64,000 nucleotides of DNA, taken from NCBI RefSeq assembly GCF_014931395.1, contig NZ_CP063120.1, positions 248,001-312,000 of the forward strand, given 5' to 3'. The translations under genes and the position numbers were made by a program. Of the stretch, positions 37,692 to 47,778 are shown piece by piece. This stretch comes from Haemophilus parainfluenzae. GTDB lineage: Bacteria > Pseudomonadota > Gammaproteobacteria > Enterobacterales > Pasteurellaceae. Position 1 is the stretch's first letter. Every line of letters begins with the position of its first letter. Under the pieces are notes generated by a model. That model had not been told where the DNA came from. It worked only from the letters and a program-made list of their open reading frames with translations, and made no database searches.

Positions 37692-39083
37692 TTATTTTTT
37701 ATACTGATATGAACCATCGGCTTGACGAATGAACTTACCGCCATTTGATAAACGCAGCTCACTCACTCGGCCTTGACTATTCACCGAAACCTGTACTTTG
37801 TCACCAGGTTTGAAGTTACTTAATGCATTGCCTGCACCGCTTGCTTTTGTCATGGCATTCACATCTGAAATATTCAATTTATTATCACGGAATACTTGCA
37901 TCAATGAAACACCTTGTGGCACCGTTAATGTTTTTGTTGCACCGGTTGAAGCGGTTTGTGCTGCAGGTTCAGCTGCTTTCACTGTATTGTGGGTTGCTGA
38001 TTTTGCTTCCACAATTTGAACCTTACTGTCTTTAGTCGCAACCGGTTTTGCTTCTTGAATTTTGCTTGACTCTTTTTTCACAGTTTGAGTCGGCTGAACT
38101 GTTGCTTTTTCAGCTACAGGTTTAGGTTGTTTTTTCTCTTGAACCACCGATGTTTGTTCACGACGAGGTTCTGCTTTATGCTCAACTGTTGCGGTATGTT
38201 TTTCTACAGTTGGTTGTACTGTTTTCACAGGTTCTTTAACTGGTGCAGGAGCAACAGCTGGTTGAACCGGTGCAGGTTGAGTTGCTGGTTGTTGAGCAAC
38301 ATTTTGTTGTGCAGGCTCTGCAGGTTGTGATTTTGCCGCATCTGCTTTATCGCCTACGTACTCCATGGCTGGAGGTGCATCTGATTTAGCGCCATTTGCT
38401 GTTGGCTCTGTTGTTGCAGGAGCCGTAGTATTATTGTTATCTAATACGGTGGTTTCAACCGGTTGAGACTGATCTAATGATTGGAATTGAACCGGAATTT
38501 CATTGCTGTTTTGCTGTTCAAAAGACTCCACCGTATCTGAGTTTGGTTTTAGAGTGAAGAAAATAATCAGTAAGACCACTAAACCCAAAATTGCAATAAA
38601 TAAACGGCGATGTTTTTCTGGTAACATTTGTAGAACCTTCCATTTTTCAGGTGATTTCAAGCTTGCTGCTGCAGCGGCTGCCGGTGCAACTGTTTCGGCT
38701 TGAGTTGTCACTTCTTCTACCATCTCTTCTGCTGGTGAATTTTCAAAAATCACTTTTTCTTCCGCTACGTTTTCCACTTGAACATTTTCAACGGGCTCTT
38801 GAGCGCCGAAAGCACTTGATTGCACTGATTGTTCAGTATTTTCACTTTGGAATACTTGAGAAGGTGAAAAAGGTTGGCTTGCTGCCGCACCAAAAGTTGG
38901 TTCGCGACGAACATGGAATTGTGTATCTGGCTGTTCTTTTTTACCAAATAAACCTTTGGCTTTATCAAAAATTGAGCCACTTTGTTGAACCGGCTTTCTT
39001 GGGGTCACAGAGTCTGAATGATTAAATCCTAAATCTAATTCATTTTGAGATGAATTGTCGTTAGGTTGATTTTTATTATCCAC
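37692..39083 (-). CDS. oapA: Opacity-associated protein A
   Basis: The 463-residue protein has a cytosolic N-terminus (about 1-160), one membrane segment (LFIAILGLVVLLIIFFTL, about 165-182), a long low-complexity region rich in Pro, Ala, Gln and Lys, and a C-terminal LysM-like/OapA domain (SLMQVFRDNKLNISDVNAM; FKPGDKVQVSVN). OapA governs colony opacity and helps epithelial binding in H. influenzae. The C-terminal domain probably contacts peptidoglycan. Confidence 0.88.
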   Translation of the reverse strand: MDNKNQPNDNSSQNELDLGFNHSDSVTPRKPVQQSGSIFDKAKGLFGKKEQPDTQFHVRREPTFGAAASQPFSPSQVFQSENTEQSVQSSAFGAQEPVENVQVENVAEEKVIFENSPAEEMVEEVTTQAETVAPAAAAAASLKSPEKWKVLQMLPEKHRRLFIAILGLVVLLIIFFTLKPNSDTVESFEQQNSNEIPVQFQSLDQSQPVETTVLDNNNTTAPATTEPTANGAKSDAPPAMEYVGDKADAAKSQPAEPAQQNVAQQPATQPAPVQPAVAPAPVKEPVKTVQPTVEKHTATVEHKAEPRREQTSVVQEKKQPKPVAEKATVQPTQTVKKESSKIQEAKPVATKDSKVQIVEAKSATHNTVKAAEPAAQTASTGATKTLTVPQGVSLMQVFRDNKLNISDVNAMTKASGAGNALSNFKPGDKVQVSVNSQGRVSELRLSNGGKFIRQADGSYQYKK

Positions 39084-39158
39084 GGGATTACCTCGATTTG
39101 CTAAACTAAAGATCGCACAAAAAGTGCGGTGAAAAATTGAATCGTATTTTATCGGATC

Positions 39159-40181
39159 TTACGCTGTGTATAAAGTCTTATTTGGCTCTCCACCGATTTC
39201 TCGAGCTAATTTGGGTACTAAATAGCCAGAAGTGAGCGCCTGTAATTCTTTATAAATTTGTAACGCTTTCTCATCTGAAATATAGAAATGGCTCGCACCT
39301 TGCACTTTATCCAACAAATGCAAGTAATAAGGCAAAATTCCTGCTTGAAACAGCTTATCGCTCAATGCTTTTAATGTATGTGGGTTATCATTCACATCCT
39401 TTAAAAGGACGGATTGATTGAGTAACGTGACTTTAGCGCCTGCCAGTTTTTGCATAGCAAAAGCAAGTTCTTCATCAATTTCATTTGGGTGATTGATATG
39501 TGTCACAAACACTGCTTGTAATGGGCTTTTTAGCAATAAATCACAAAATTCATCCGTAATGCGCTCTGGAATCACAACAGGCAAACGAGAGTGAATACGT
39601 AAACGCTGTAAGTGCGGTATCTTTTCGAGGCGTTCTAATAGCCACGCCCATTCACTATCCTTCGCCATCATCGGATCGCCACCTGAAAAAATCACTTCTT
39701 CGATTTCAGAATGTGCGGCAATATAGTCTATTGCTTGTTGCCAACTGGTTTTATTGCCTGGGTTTTGATCATAAGGAAAATGACGACGGAAACAATAGCG
39801 GCAATTAACTGCACAGCCCCCTTTTGCCATAAACAGCAAGCGATTTTGGTATTTGTGCAGAATATTAGGCACGGCATTTTTTTGCTGCTCATCTAAAGGA
39901 TCTTGGCTAAAACCCTCCGCTTCAATAAATTCTTGTTGAGCTGTCATCACTTGTAAAAAAAGCGGGTCTTTAGGATTCCCTTTTTCCATTTTTTCAACAA
40001 AAGGCAAAGGCACTCGCATAGCAAAAAGTTTACGAGCAGCGATGTCCTCGGCAAAATCTTCAACGGGCAAATTTAAGGTTTTTAATAAGATTTTCGGATC
40101 AGAAATCGCATTTTTTAGGGTTTCTAACCAATTTTGTTCTTCTCTAATCGCAATATTTCGGGTTAAAATACGCACTTTCAA
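39159..40181 (-). CDS. epmB: EF-P (R)-beta-lysylation protein, radical-SAM lysine 2,3-aminomutase
   Basis: The 340-residue protein has the radical-SAM cysteines in CAVNCRYC (Cys123, Cys127, Cys130), then IEEVIFSGGDPMM and the KamA-family C-terminus (GYLVPKLAREIGGEP). It isomerises lysine to (R)-beta-lysine, which EpmA attaches to EF-P. The substrate gene efp is divergent, 30 bp away, which supports the role. It is shorter than catabolic KamA enzymes, as expected for EpmB. Confidence 0.94.
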   Translation of the reverse strand: MKVRILTRNIAIREEQNWLETLKNAISDPKILLKTLNLPVEDFAEDIAARKLFAMRVPLPFVEKMEKGNPKDPLFLQVMTAQQEFIEAEGFSQDPLDEQQKNAVPNILHKYQNRLLFMAKGGCAVNCRYCFRRHFPYDQNPGNKTSWQQAIDYIAAHSEIEEVIFSGGDPMMAKDSEWAWLLERLEKIPHLQRLRIHSRLPVVIPERITDEFCDLLLKSPLQAVFVTHINHPNEIDEELAFAMQKLAGAKVTLLNQSVLLKDVNDNPHTLKALSDKLFQAGILPYYLHLLDKVQGASHFYISDEKALQIYKELQALTSGYLVPKLAREIGGEPNKTLYTA

Positions 40182-40211
40182 ACAATCTCTATTTTTTAGG
40201 ATATTTTTAAT

Positions 40212-40778
40212 ATGGCTACATATACTACCAGTGATTTCAAACCAGGTCTAAAATTTATGCAAGACGGTGAGCCTTGTGTGATCGTTGAAAACGAATTCGT
40301 TAAACCAGGTAAAGGTCAAGCTTTTACTCGTACTCGTATTCGTAAATTAATTTCAGGCAAAGTATTAGACGTAAACTTCAAATCTGGTACTTCGGTTGAA
40401 GCTGCTGATGTTATGGATCTTAACCTGACTTATTCATACAAAGATGATGCATTCTGGTACTTCATGCACCCAGAAACATTCGAACAATACTCTGCTGATG
40501 CAAAAGCAGTAGGTGATGCAGAAAAATGGTTATTAGACCAAGCAGATTGTATCGTGACTTTATGGAATGGTGCACCAATCAGCATCACACCACCAAACTT
40601 CGTAGAATTAGAAATCATCGATACAGACCCAGGTCTTAAAGGTGATACTGCAGGTACAGGCGGTAAACCAGCAACATTAAGCACTGGCGCTGTGGTGAAA
40701 GTACCTCTTTTCGTTCAAATCGGTGAAGTGATTAAAGTCGATACTCGTTCAGGTGAATACGTTTCTCGTGTGAAATAA
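40212..40778 (+). CDS. efp: Elongation factor P
   Basis: The 188-residue protein has three beta-barrel domains. The modified loop is [10 protein letters not shown], with Lys34 at the usual position, and the C-terminus has the signature [25 protein letters not shown]. It relieves ribosome stalling at polyproline stretches. epmB lies divergently next to it, so Lys34 is very likely beta-lysylated. Confidence 0.97.
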   Translation: MATYTTSDFKPGLKFMQDGEPCVIVENEFVKPGKGQAFTRTRIRKLISGKVLDVNFKSGTSVEAADVMDLNLTYSYKDDAFWYFMHPETFEQYSADAKAVGDAEKWLLDQADCIVTLWNGAPISITPPNFVELEIIDTDPGLKGDTAGTGGKPATLSTGAVVKVPLFVQIGEVIKVDTRSGEYVSRVK

Positions 40779-40802
40779 TCTTTCATTATGAGATAAAAAG
40801 AG

Positions 40803-40836
40803 CGGTCAATATTTAATGAATATTGGCCGTTTTTTA
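40803..40836 (+). terminator. efp terminator
   Basis: CGGTCAATATT and AATATTGGCCG form an 11-bp stem with one G-T pair, followed by six T. Confidence 0.75.
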
Positions 40837-40866
40837 TTGTCTGATAATGACTTTTTATAGGGATAA

Positions 40867-40894
40867 AAAATGCGGTTATTTCTAACCGCATTTT
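40867..40894 (-). terminator. Terminator of the protein E gene
   Basis: AAAATGCGGTTA, loop TTTC, TAACCGCATTTT is a perfect 12-bp stem. It resembles the paired-uptake-signal terminators, but ATGCGGT replaces AGTGCGGT in both arms. A T run follows on the minus strand. Confidence 0.75.
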
Positions 40895-40900
40895 GATTGA

Positions 40901-41404
40901 TTATTTCGCTTTTGAGCCTTCTAACTCTAAAGAAGGTTTTCTATCTGAGTTTACACAAATGATTTGTGCGGCTGCATAGAGCGTTGTATTAGGTTTTAAG
41001 CTGATTGTATATTTATCTTGTTTTTTCGGTGCGGCACGTAAACCTTCACCCCAGAAATCATCATAAAAATCAGTACGAACTTGGGTTAAATGGTAGTTCT
41101 TACAGTTTAAGATTTTATATTGGCGAACAGAACGCGCATAGCGTCTTTTCTCATTTGGATATACATATAAACCTTTATCCAAATTTACCACCGCATCAAA
41201 ATGCACTTGGTTTAAATCTTGGTTATCTACCCAAATAGAATCAGTATCAATGTAATAATTTTTATCTTTTACTAATCGCACATACCCTACTCTATCTTTT
41301 GAAGGGGCGGTTAATGTCACCTCTTCTTGTGTAACTGGCGATTGAACAGCTGAACAACCTGCTAAAAGGGCTACACCTAAAAACGTTAATACTAATTTTT
41401 TCAT
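40901..41404 (-). CDS. Surface lipoprotein adhesin, protein E family
   Basis: From the ATG at 41404 (AAGGAGAG upstream) this is a 167-residue lipoprotein with lipobox LAGC. Long stretches match my recollection of protein E of nontypeable H. influenzae: GYVRLVKDKNYYIDTDSIWV, VHFDAVVNLDKGLYVYP, RYARSVRQYKILNC and TQVRTDFYDDFWGEGLRAA. That protein binds laminin, vitronectin and epithelial cells. It lies next to pflA, as I recall for H. influenzae. A frame 16 codons longer lacks a signal peptide at its start. Confidence 0.88.
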   Translation of the reverse strand: MKKLVLTFLGVALLAGCSAVQSPVTQEEVTLTAPSKDRVGYVRLVKDKNYYIDTDSIWVDNQDLNQVHFDAVVNLDKGLYVYPNEKRRYARSVRQYKILNCKNYHLTQVRTDFYDDFWGEGLRAAPKKQDKYTISLKPNTTLYAAAQIICVNSDRKPSLELEGSKAK

Positions 41405-41458
41405 TTTTCTCTCCTTAAAGCTTACTGAAGCTTGCTGTTTACCGTTTAGCACTATCGC

Positions 41459-42199
41459 TTAGTATTTTACGGTATGTCCGTACCCCTCTAAGATATTTTT
41501 AATATGCTCAAGCGACTCTTTTGTCGGTGGCAATACATCTTCGAGTTCATAGTCAAAGCCAAGGGTTTTCCATTTATGAGCTCCTAAGCGATGATAAGGG
41601 AGAAGTTCAACTTTTTCAATATTGGTCATACCTTCAATAAACTGTCCGAGCAGATGAACATCATGATCGTTATCTGTATAGCCTGGAACTACTACATAAC
41701 GAATCCAGGTACGCTGATTACGTTTTTGCAAATATTTCGCAAATTCCAGCGTTCGTTTATTCGGTACGCCGATCAAATTCTGGTGTACTTTGTCGTTCAG
41801 TTCTTTTAAATCAAGCAAAATGAGATCGGTTACATCGAGTAGTTCATCAATAATATGGTCATAATGACGTACAAACCCATTAGTATCTAAACAAGTATTA
41901 ATCCCTTCTGCTTTACAAGCTCGAAACCAATCACGAACAAACTCAGCTTGAAGAATCGCTTCACCACCTGATGCTGTTACACCACCACCGGTTGCATTCA
42001 TAAAGTGACGATAACTCACCACTTCTTTCATAAGTTCTTCCACACTGATTTCACGACCACCATCAAGATCCCAAGTATCACGGTTGTGGCAATATTTGCA
42101 ACGCATTAAACAGCCTTGCATAAATAAAATAAAACGAATGCCAGGACCATCCACGGTTCCACAGGATTCAAAGGAGTGAATTCTTCCTAGAACAGACAT
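41459..42199 (-). CDS. pflA: Pyruvate formate-lyase 1-activating enzyme
   Basis: The 246-residue radical-SAM protein has [17 protein letters not shown] and the cluster cysteines Cys30, Cys34 and Cys37 in CLMRCKYC. It installs the glycyl radical on PflB with SAM and a 4Fe-4S cluster under anoxic conditions. It follows pflB on the same strand, but a terminator lies between them. Confidence 0.96.
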   Translation of the reverse strand: MSVLGRIHSFESCGTVDGPGIRFILFMQGCLMRCKYCHNRDTWDLDGGREISVEELMKEVVSYRHFMNATGGGVTASGGEAILQAEFVRDWFRACKAEGINTCLDTNGFVRHYDHIIDELLDVTDLILLDLKELNDKVHQNLIGVPNKRTLEFAKYLQKRNQRTWIRYVVVPGYTDNDHDVHLLGQFIEGMTNIEKVELLPYHRLGAHKWKTLGFDYELEDVLPPTKESLEHIKNILEGYGHTVKY

Positions 42200-42258
42200 A
42201 CTGAAATTTCCCCAAAATGAATATAGCTAAATTTTACCAAAAATATCATCTATAAAAA

Positions 42259-42284
42259 ATGAGCCTGACTTAAATCAGGCTCAT
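42259..42284 (-). terminator. pflB terminator
   Basis: ATGAGCCTGA and TCAGGCTCAT form a perfect 10-bp stem with loop CTTAAA, followed by six T on the minus strand. It implies a separate or read-through supply of pflA mRNA. Confidence 0.8.
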
Positions 42285-42328
42285 AATTTTTATGTTCCCG
42301 CTAAAGTGCGGTTAAATTTTATCGTGTT

Positions 42329-44641
42329 TTAGAACGATTCTGTGAATGTACGAGTCACGACGTCTTGTTGTTGCTCTTTAGTTAAAGAGTTGAAACGTAC
42401 TGCGTAACCAGATACACGAATGGTTAATTGCGGATATTTGTCCGGATTTTCCATCGCATCTAATAACATTTCACGGTTTAACACGTTCACATTTAAGTGT
42501 TGACCACCTTCTACTGCGGCTTCATGGTGGAAGTAACCATCCATTAAGCCAGCAAGGTTGCGGCGTTGTGCTTCTGGATCTTTACCTAACGCATTTGGTA
42601 CGATTGAGAAGGTGTAAGAAATACCATCTTTTGCGTAAGCAAATGGAAGTTTAGCCACAGAAGTTAATGATGCTACCGCACCTTTTTGGTCACGGCCGTG
42701 CATTGGGTTAGCACCAGGTCCGAATGGTGCGCCAGCACGACGACCATCTGGGGTGTTACCTGTTTTCTTACCATAAACCACGTTAGAAGTAATGGTTAAT
42801 ACAGACTGTGTAGGCACAGCATTGCGGTAAGTTTTAAGTTTTTGAATTTTCTTCATGAAACGTTCAACTAAGTCACAAGCGATGTCATCAACACGGTTGT
42901 CGTTGTTACCATATTGTGGATATTCACCTTCGATTTCGAAGTCGATCGCTACGTTGCTTGCTACAACATTGCCATCTTTATCTTTGATGTCACCACGAAC
43001 TGGTTTAACTTTCGCATATTTAATTGCTGAAAGTGAGTCTGCTGCAACAGAAAGACCTGCGATACCACAAGCCATAGTACGATATACATCACGATCATGT
43101 AACGCCATTAATGCTGCTTCGTATGAATATTTATCGTGCATGTAGTGGATGATGTTTAAGGCTGTCACATATTGTTTTGCCAACCAATCCATAAAGCTGT
43201 CCATACGAGTCATGACTGTGTCGAAATCTAACACTTCATCAGTGATTGGTGCAGTTTTCGGACCTACTTGCATACCTAATTTTTCATCGATACCGCCGTT
43301 GATTGCGTATAACAATGTTTTCGCTAAGTTTGCACGAGCACCGAAGAATTGCATTTGTTTACCAACAACCATTGGTGATACACAACATGCGATTGCGTAG
43401 TCATCATTGTTGAAGTCTGGACGCATTAAATCATCGTTTTCGTATTGAACTGATGAGGTATCAATCGATACTTTCGCACAGAAACGTTTGAAGTTTTCAG
43501 GTAACTGTTCAGACCAAAGAATCGTTAAGTTTGGTTCTGGAGAAGTACCCATGTTGTAAAGGGTGTGTAAAATACGGAATGTATTTTTGGTTACTAATGT
43601 ACGGCCATCTAAACCCATACCTGCGATGGTTTCAGTTGCCCACATTGGGTCACCAGAGAATAATTGATCGTATTCAGGTGTACGTAAGAAACGAACCATA
43701 CGAAGCTTCATGACTAAGTGGTCAACTAATTCTTGCGCTTCAGTTTCAGTAATTTTACCCGCTTTTAAATCACGTTCGATATAGATATCGATAAAGGTTG
43801 CAGTACGACCAAATGACATCGCTGCACCGTTTTGTGATTTGATTGCTGCTAAGTAAGCAAAGTACATCCATTGAATTGCTTCTTTAGCGTTAGTTGCTGG
43901 GTTAGAAATATCGTAACCGTAGCTTGCTGCCATTTGTTTCATTTGGCCTAATGCACGGTGTTGTTCTGCGATTTCTTCACGTAAACGGATAGTTGCTTCA
44001 AGATTTACGCCATCTTCTAAGTCTTTTTGTAAAGAAGAGAACTGTGCGTATTTATCTTTCATTAAGAAGTCTACACCGTAAAGTGCTACACGACGGTAGT
44101 CACCGATAATACGGCCACGACCGTAAGCATCAGGAAGACCAGTTAATACACCTGATTTACGGCAACGTAAAATATCCGGCGTATAAACATCGAATACACC
44201 TTGGTTATGTGTTTTACGGTATTCAGTGAAGATTTTTTTCACTTCAGGATTTAATTCACGACCGTAAACTTTACATGAACCTTCCACCATTTTAATACCA
44301 CCAAATGGCATAATGGCACGTTTTAATGGAGCATCAGTTTGAAGACCTACGATTTTCTCCAAGTCTTTATTGATGTAGCCTGGAGCGTGAGAAATAATCG
44401 TTGAAGGCGTATGTTCGTCAAAGTCTAATGGCGCGTGAGTGCGGTTTTCAACTTTGATCCCTTCCATTACGGTTTCCCAAAGTTTTGTTGTCGCTTCGGT
44501 TGGACCAGCTAAGAAAGAATCATCACCTTCATACGGGGTGTAGTTCTTCTGAATAAAATCACGCACGTTGACGTTTTCTTGCCAATCACCGGCAACGAAT
44601 CCTGCCCACGCAACTTTTTGTGCTTCATTAAGTTCTGACAT
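42329..44641 (-). CDS. pflB: Formate C-acetyltransferase (pyruvate formate-lyase)
   Basis: From MSELNE at 44641 the enzyme has 770 residues; AAGGA is correctly spaced for this ATG and too near an ATG two codons earlier. It has the adjacent catalytic cysteines in [13 protein letters not shown] and the glycyl-radical site [10 protein letters not shown] near the C-terminus (Gly745). It splits pyruvate with CoA into acetyl-CoA and formate in anaerobic growth. It lies between focA and pflA. Confidence 0.97.
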   Translation of the reverse strand: MSELNEAQKVAWAGFVAGDWQENVNVRDFIQKNYTPYEGDDSFLAGPTEATTKLWETVMEGIKVENRTHAPLDFDEHTPSTIISHAPGYINKDLEKIVGLQTDAPLKRAIMPFGGIKMVEGSCKVYGRELNPEVKKIFTEYRKTHNQGVFDVYTPDILRCRKSGVLTGLPDAYGRGRIIGDYRRVALYGVDFLMKDKYAQFSSLQKDLEDGVNLEATIRLREEIAEQHRALGQMKQMAASYGYDISNPATNAKEAIQWMYFAYLAAIKSQNGAAMSFGRTATFIDIYIERDLKAGKITETEAQELVDHLVMKLRMVRFLRTPEYDQLFSGDPMWATETIAGMGLDGRTLVTKNTFRILHTLYNMGTSPEPNLTILWSEQLPENFKRFCAKVSIDTSSVQYENDDLMRPDFNNDDYAIACCVSPMVVGKQMQFFGARANLAKTLLYAINGGIDEKLGMQVGPKTAPITDEVLDFDTVMTRMDSFMDWLAKQYVTALNIIHYMHDKYSYEAALMALHDRDVYRTMACGIAGLSVAADSLSAIKYAKVKPVRGDIKDKDGNVVASNVAIDFEIEGEYPQYGNNDNRVDDIACDLVERFMKKIQKLKTYRNAVPTQSVLTITSNVVYGKKTGNTPDGRRAGAPFGPGANPMHGRDQKGAVASLTSVAKLPFAYAKDGISYTFSIVPNALGKDPEAQRRNLAGLMDGYFHHEAAVEGGQHLNVNVLNREMLLDAMENPDKYPQLTIRVSGYAVRFNSLTKEQQQDVVTRTFTESF

Positions 44642-44696
44642 AGTCATTTCCTTTTTTAATTGATAAAAAATAAGTCTTGTTTAGTTCGTTAGTACA

Positions 44697-45551
44697 TTAG
44701 TGAACTTTGGTTAAATAACGTTGGAATAAGCCGATACAAACTGCGCCGCCCACAATGTTGCCCAACGTTACGGGAATTAAATTCTTCACAATGAAATGAT
44801 AAAGATCTAAGTCTGCATATTTCATTGGATCCACACCAATTTGTTGCCAAAATTCTGGTGTACTAAAGTGTGCTGTAATAATGCCAAGCGGAATCATAAA
44901 CATATTTGCCACACAGTGTTCAAAACCTGATGCCACAAATAAACCAATCGGCATAATCATAATAAATGCTTTGTCTGTAACAGTTTTACCGGAATAAGAC
45001 ATCCATACCGCTACACACACCATAATGTTACATAAAATACCAAGGTTAAATGCTTCAAACCAAGTATGATGAATTTTATGTTGCGCGGTTGCCAAAATGG
45101 TTAAACCCCATTGACCACTTGCTGCCATGGTTTGTCCCCCAAACCAAATCACCGCAGCAATAAATAAACCGCCTACGAAGTTGCCTAAATACACCACAAT
45201 CCAATTTCGAATCATTTGGGTTGTGGTTATTTTTCCGCCTACGCGGGCAACTAAGGTTAAAGTAGAAGAGGTGAATAATTCAGATCCTAAAATCACCACC
45301 ATAATTACGCCTAAGGAAAAGACTAATCCACCAACTAACTTGGTTAATCCCCAAGGCGCGCCAGCGCTCGCTGTTTGAGTTGTCGTATAAAATACAAAGG
45401 CTAATGCAATACAAGCCCCAGCACTAATACCAGACATGAATGATAAAAATGGACGTTTTTGCGCTTTATACGCAGCGACGTTTTCAGCATAATCCGTTGC
45501 TTCAACTGGTGTGAGAGCAACAGAAGATTGATTTAAATTTTCTGATGCCAT
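44697..45551 (-). CDS. focA: Formate channel FocA
   Basis: The 284-residue membrane protein has six hydrophobic segments with ILGSELFTSSTLTLVARVGGK, NFVGGLFIAAVIWFGG and GFEHCVANMFMIPLG, typical of the formate/nitrite transporter family. It exports formate made by PflB at high pH and takes it up at low pH. It lies 55 bp before pflB on the same strand and is likely cotranscribed. Confidence 0.95.
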   Translation of the reverse strand: MASENLNQSSVALTPVEATDYAENVAAYKAQKRPFLSFMSGISAGACIALAFVFYTTTQTASAGAPWGLTKLVGGLVFSLGVIMVVILGSELFTSSTLTLVARVGGKITTTQMIRNWIVVYLGNFVGGLFIAAVIWFGGQTMAASGQWGLTILATAQHKIHHTWFEAFNLGILCNIMVCVAVWMSYSGKTVTDKAFIMIMPIGLFVASGFEHCVANMFMIPLGIITAHFSTPEFWQQIGVDPMKYADLDLYHFIVKNLIPVTLGNIVGGAVCIGLFQRYLTKVH

Positions 45552-45672
45552 ATCTTACTCCAAATAATTAATTGATTATTTTTATACTTCAACATAGGTA
45601 TTTTCATACCTGTTGTTATTCTACTCTCTTAAAAAACCTTTGCAAGAAATCCCCCATTTATTTCAAAAAAAT

Positions 45673-45686
45673 TTGATATTTTGCAA
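45673..45686 (-). promoter_or_regulatory. Weak FNR-like site upstream of focA
   Basis: On the minus strand TTGCAAAATATCAA matches TTGAT-N4-ATCAA in one full half-site (ATCAA) and three of five bases in the other. It is about 128 bp before focA. FNR control is known for focA-pfl in relatives; this site is only a candidate. Confidence 0.3.
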
Positions 45687-45714
45687 GTTTTGGTAAATTT
45701 TATCTTCAAATACA

Positions 45715-45746
45715 AAAAAAGCGAGATATCACTATCCCGCTTTTTA
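45715..45746 (-). terminator. Terminator of the comE1-like gene
   Basis: AAAAAGCGAGAT and ATCCCGCTTTTT pair with one mismatch, loop ATCACT, and a long T run follows on the minus strand, 18 bp past the stop. Confidence 0.7.
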
Positions 45747-45763
45747 TATATAAATAACGCAGA

Positions 45764-46129
45764 TTAAAACGCAATACGATCGCGATTTTTCTCTAACGTT
45801 GCTTTACCAATGCCTTGTACTTCAAGCAATTGCTCTGCCATAGTAAAATTACCGTGCTTTTCACGATACTGCACAATGGCTTCCGCCTTTTTCGCACCAA
45901 TACCAATTAGTGCTTTTTGAATTTCTGATGCACTGGCGGTATTGATATTTAATTTATCACTCACCGTTTGTTGTACAGTTTGTGATGGTGCTTGTACAGC
46001 AGTTTGTTGCTGCACTTGCATTTGCGGTTGAGCCTGCTCAGCTGTCTTTTCTTCTGCAAGCGCTTGTGTGCTCAACATCGCGCCTGCAATAAATAATGAA
46101 CTAAATAACTGTTTCATCAATAATTTCAT
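45764..46129 (-). CDS. comE1: Competence DNA-binding protein, ComE1/ComEA-like
   Basis: From the ATG at 46129 (AAAGGA upstream) the protein has 121 residues: a signal peptide ending in TQALA-EE, a Gln-rich linker (about 30-60) and a C-terminal helix-hairpin-helix pair beginning [19 protein letters not shown] and ending [16 protein letters not shown]. ComEA-type proteins bind incoming DNA in the periplasm and pull it inwards. A perfect CRP-S site lies upstream, as expected for competence genes. An in-frame TTG at 46150 is a less likely start. Confidence 0.9.
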   Translation of the reverse strand: MKLLMKQLFSSLFIAGAMLSTQALAEEKTAEQAQPQMQVQQQTAVQAPSQTVQQTVSDKLNINTASASEIQKALIGIGAKKAEAIVQYREKHGNFTMAEQLLEVQGIGKATLEKNRDRIAF

Positions 46130-46223
46130 AAAAATGTCCTTTATTAACAAATAAGTACCGTTGATTCATATCAACAGTGACATTTTTAAGAAACACAGAA
46201 AACACGCAAGAAATCGACCGCAC

Positions 46224-46245
46224 TTTTGCGATCTTGATCGCAAAA
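46224..46245 (-). promoter_or_regulatory. CRP-S (Sxy-dependent) site of comE1
   Basis: The core TGCGATCTTGATCGCA matches the CRP-S form TGCGA-N6-TCGCA exactly; with flanks it is a palindrome of two 10-bp arms around TT. Its centre is about 105 bp before the comE1 ATG. CRP with Sxy induces such promoters during competence. An uptake signal (46217-46225) shares two bases with it. Confidence 0.9.
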
Positions 46246-46274
46246 ATTACATTTAAGCAAATGAAAAAACGACC

Positions 46275-46592
46275 TTAGCGCACCACCACTGCCGTACCAC
46301 TTGCAATCACCATAAACATACTTTTATTGCTTACTGTTGCGTAATTAATCTCTACGCCAACCACGGCATTTGCTCCTAACGCAATCGCTTTTTCTTCCAA
46401 CTCTTTCAAGGCATCTTGGCGTGCACGGCTAATACGACGCTCATAAACACTCGAACGCCCACCAATCACATCGGTAATGGCTGCAAAAAAATCACGTATG
46501 AAATTTGCCCCAGCAATCACTTCTCCAAAGACGACTTGTTTATATTCTACGATTTGTTTACCTTCAATATTAGGCGTAGTGGTAATAATCAT
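46275..46592 (-). CDS. YbjQ/UPF0145 family protein
   Basis: The 105-residue protein has the family features [36 protein letters not shown] and [12 protein letters not shown]. YbjQ-type proteins form pentamers; a metal-binding role has been proposed but not settled. It lies 38 bp after rdgB on the same strand. Confidence 0.85.
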   Translation of the reverse strand: MIITTTPNIEGKQIVEYKQVVFGEVIAGANFIRDFFAAITDVIGGRSSVYERRISRARQDALKELEEKAIALGANAVVGVEINYATVSNKSMFMVIASGTAVVVR

Positions 46593-46630
46593 TTTGTATC
46601 TTTTAATTCTCGTTAAAAATCAACCGCACT

Positions 46631-47230
46631 TTAGGCAGTTAATTTTGATTTTAAAACAGCTAATGCCTTCGCTCGATGAGAAATTTTCTTTTTCTCTACG
46701 GTTTCTAATTCGGCAAAAGTACAACCTTTTTCAGGGCTAAAAAAGAGCGAGTCGTAACCAAAGCCATTTTCACCTTTCTCTTCATAAATAATCTGCCCGT
46801 CACATTCACCTTGAGCAATGATCGGAGAAGGATCACTTGGGTGTTGTAATAACACAATCGTACTCACAAATTTTGCTTGGCGACGTTCAGTCGGTACATC
46901 GGCTAATTCTGCCAATAATTTTTCTCGGTTTTTCGCATCAGCTTCATCACCATCCACTCCTGCATAACGAGCAGAATACAATCCAGGCGCACCATTTAAC
47001 GCCTCCACCACAAGACCGGAATCATCTGCAATAGCCGGTAAACCCGATTTTTCAGATGCATAACGTGCTTTCAGAATGGCATTTTCAACAAACGTTAAGC
47101 CAGTTTCCTCTGGGCTTTCAATGCCTAAATCTGTCTGAGCAATGACTTCAAAACCGAAATCGGCTAATACGTCCGCCATTTCTTTTACTTTGCCTTTATT
47201 GCCCGTGGCAAGCACAATTTTTTGTTTCAT
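46631..47230 (-). CDS. rdgB: XTP/dITP pyrophosphatase
   Basis: From the ATG at 47230 (AGGAA eight bases upstream) the protein has 199 residues with [14 protein letters not shown] at the start, then [17 protein letters not shown] and later [12 protein letters not shown]. It hydrolyses non-canonical purine triphosphates such as dITP and XTP. A frame five codons longer is less likely. Confidence 0.95.
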   Translation of the reverse strand: MKQKIVLATGNKGKVKEMADVLADFGFEVIAQTDLGIESPEETGLTFVENAILKARYASEKSGLPAIADDSGLVVEALNGAPGLYSARYAGVDGDEADAKNREKLLAELADVPTERRQAKFVSTIVLLQHPSDPSPIIAQGECDGQIIYEEKGENGFGYDSLFFSPEKGCTFAELETVEKKKISHRAKALAVLKSKLTA

Positions 47231-47360
47231 GATGTTGTTCCTCATATCAAACGTTGTCTCATTTTAGCATCTCACCAAAAAATTTCGGAATAAATATTGA
47301 CCTTAACCTTAGGTTAACGTTTATGATTTGCTACCTTAAGTGAGAAACAGGAGAATACAC

Positions 47361-47732
47361 ATGAAAAAACTTATGACTTTTATTACACTTAGTGCTGCTG
47401 CAGTTTCAATTTGTGCCCAAGCGAATGAACAACCGCACCAAGCACACATGAATATGCCAATGTCGACAGGTTCTGCAATGCAACAAGAATTAATGCAAGG
47501 TATGAATCAAATGCATCAAGACATGATGGCAGCTATGCAATATCAAGATCCCGATGTCGCTTTTGCAGCAGGTATGTTGCCACACCATATTGGCGCAGTA
47601 AAAATGGCGGAAGTTGAATTAAAATACGGAAAAGATCCTGAGATGCGTAAGCTTGCTGAGAATATTATTAACGCTCAACAAGCAGAAATTGAACAAATGC
47701 AAAAATGGCTTAAAGTGCACAATAAAAAATAA
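47361..47732 (+). CDS. DUF305 periplasmic Met/His-rich protein
   Basis: From the ATG at 47361 (AGGAGA upstream) the protein has 123 residues: a signal peptide (MKKLMTFITLSAAAVSICAQA), a Met- and His-rich segment (HMNMPMS; MNQMHQDMMAAMQ) and the DUF305 motif MLPHHIGAVKMAEVELKYG. Some relatives bind copper in the periplasm; the Met/His content fits that, but function here is inferred. A frame seven codons longer starts at GTG and is unlikely. Confidence 0.8.
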   Translation: MKKLMTFITLSAAAVSICAQANEQPHQAHMNMPMSTGSAMQQELMQGMNQMHQDMMAAMQYQDPDVAFAAGMLPHHIGAVKMAEVELKYGKDPEMRKLAENIINAQQAEIEQMQKWLKVHNKK

Positions 47733-47741
47733 AATAACACA

Positions 47742-47771
47742 AAAAAGTGCGGTAAATTAACCGCACTTTTT
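47742..47771. terminator. Bidirectional terminator of two inverted uptake signals
   Basis: AAAAAGTGCGGT, loop AAATTA, ACCGCACTTTTT form a perfect 12-bp stem from two exact uptake signals. It sits between the convergent DUF305 and ispH genes and has T runs in both directions. Confidence 0.85.
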
Positions 47772-47778
47772 AATCGAA

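Noticed and set aside
38085..39025. Cys/Phe-rich and other open frames opposite oapA
   Set aside because: They arise from the Pro/Ala/Gln-rich repeat-like coding of oapA on the other strand; composition is not protein-like.
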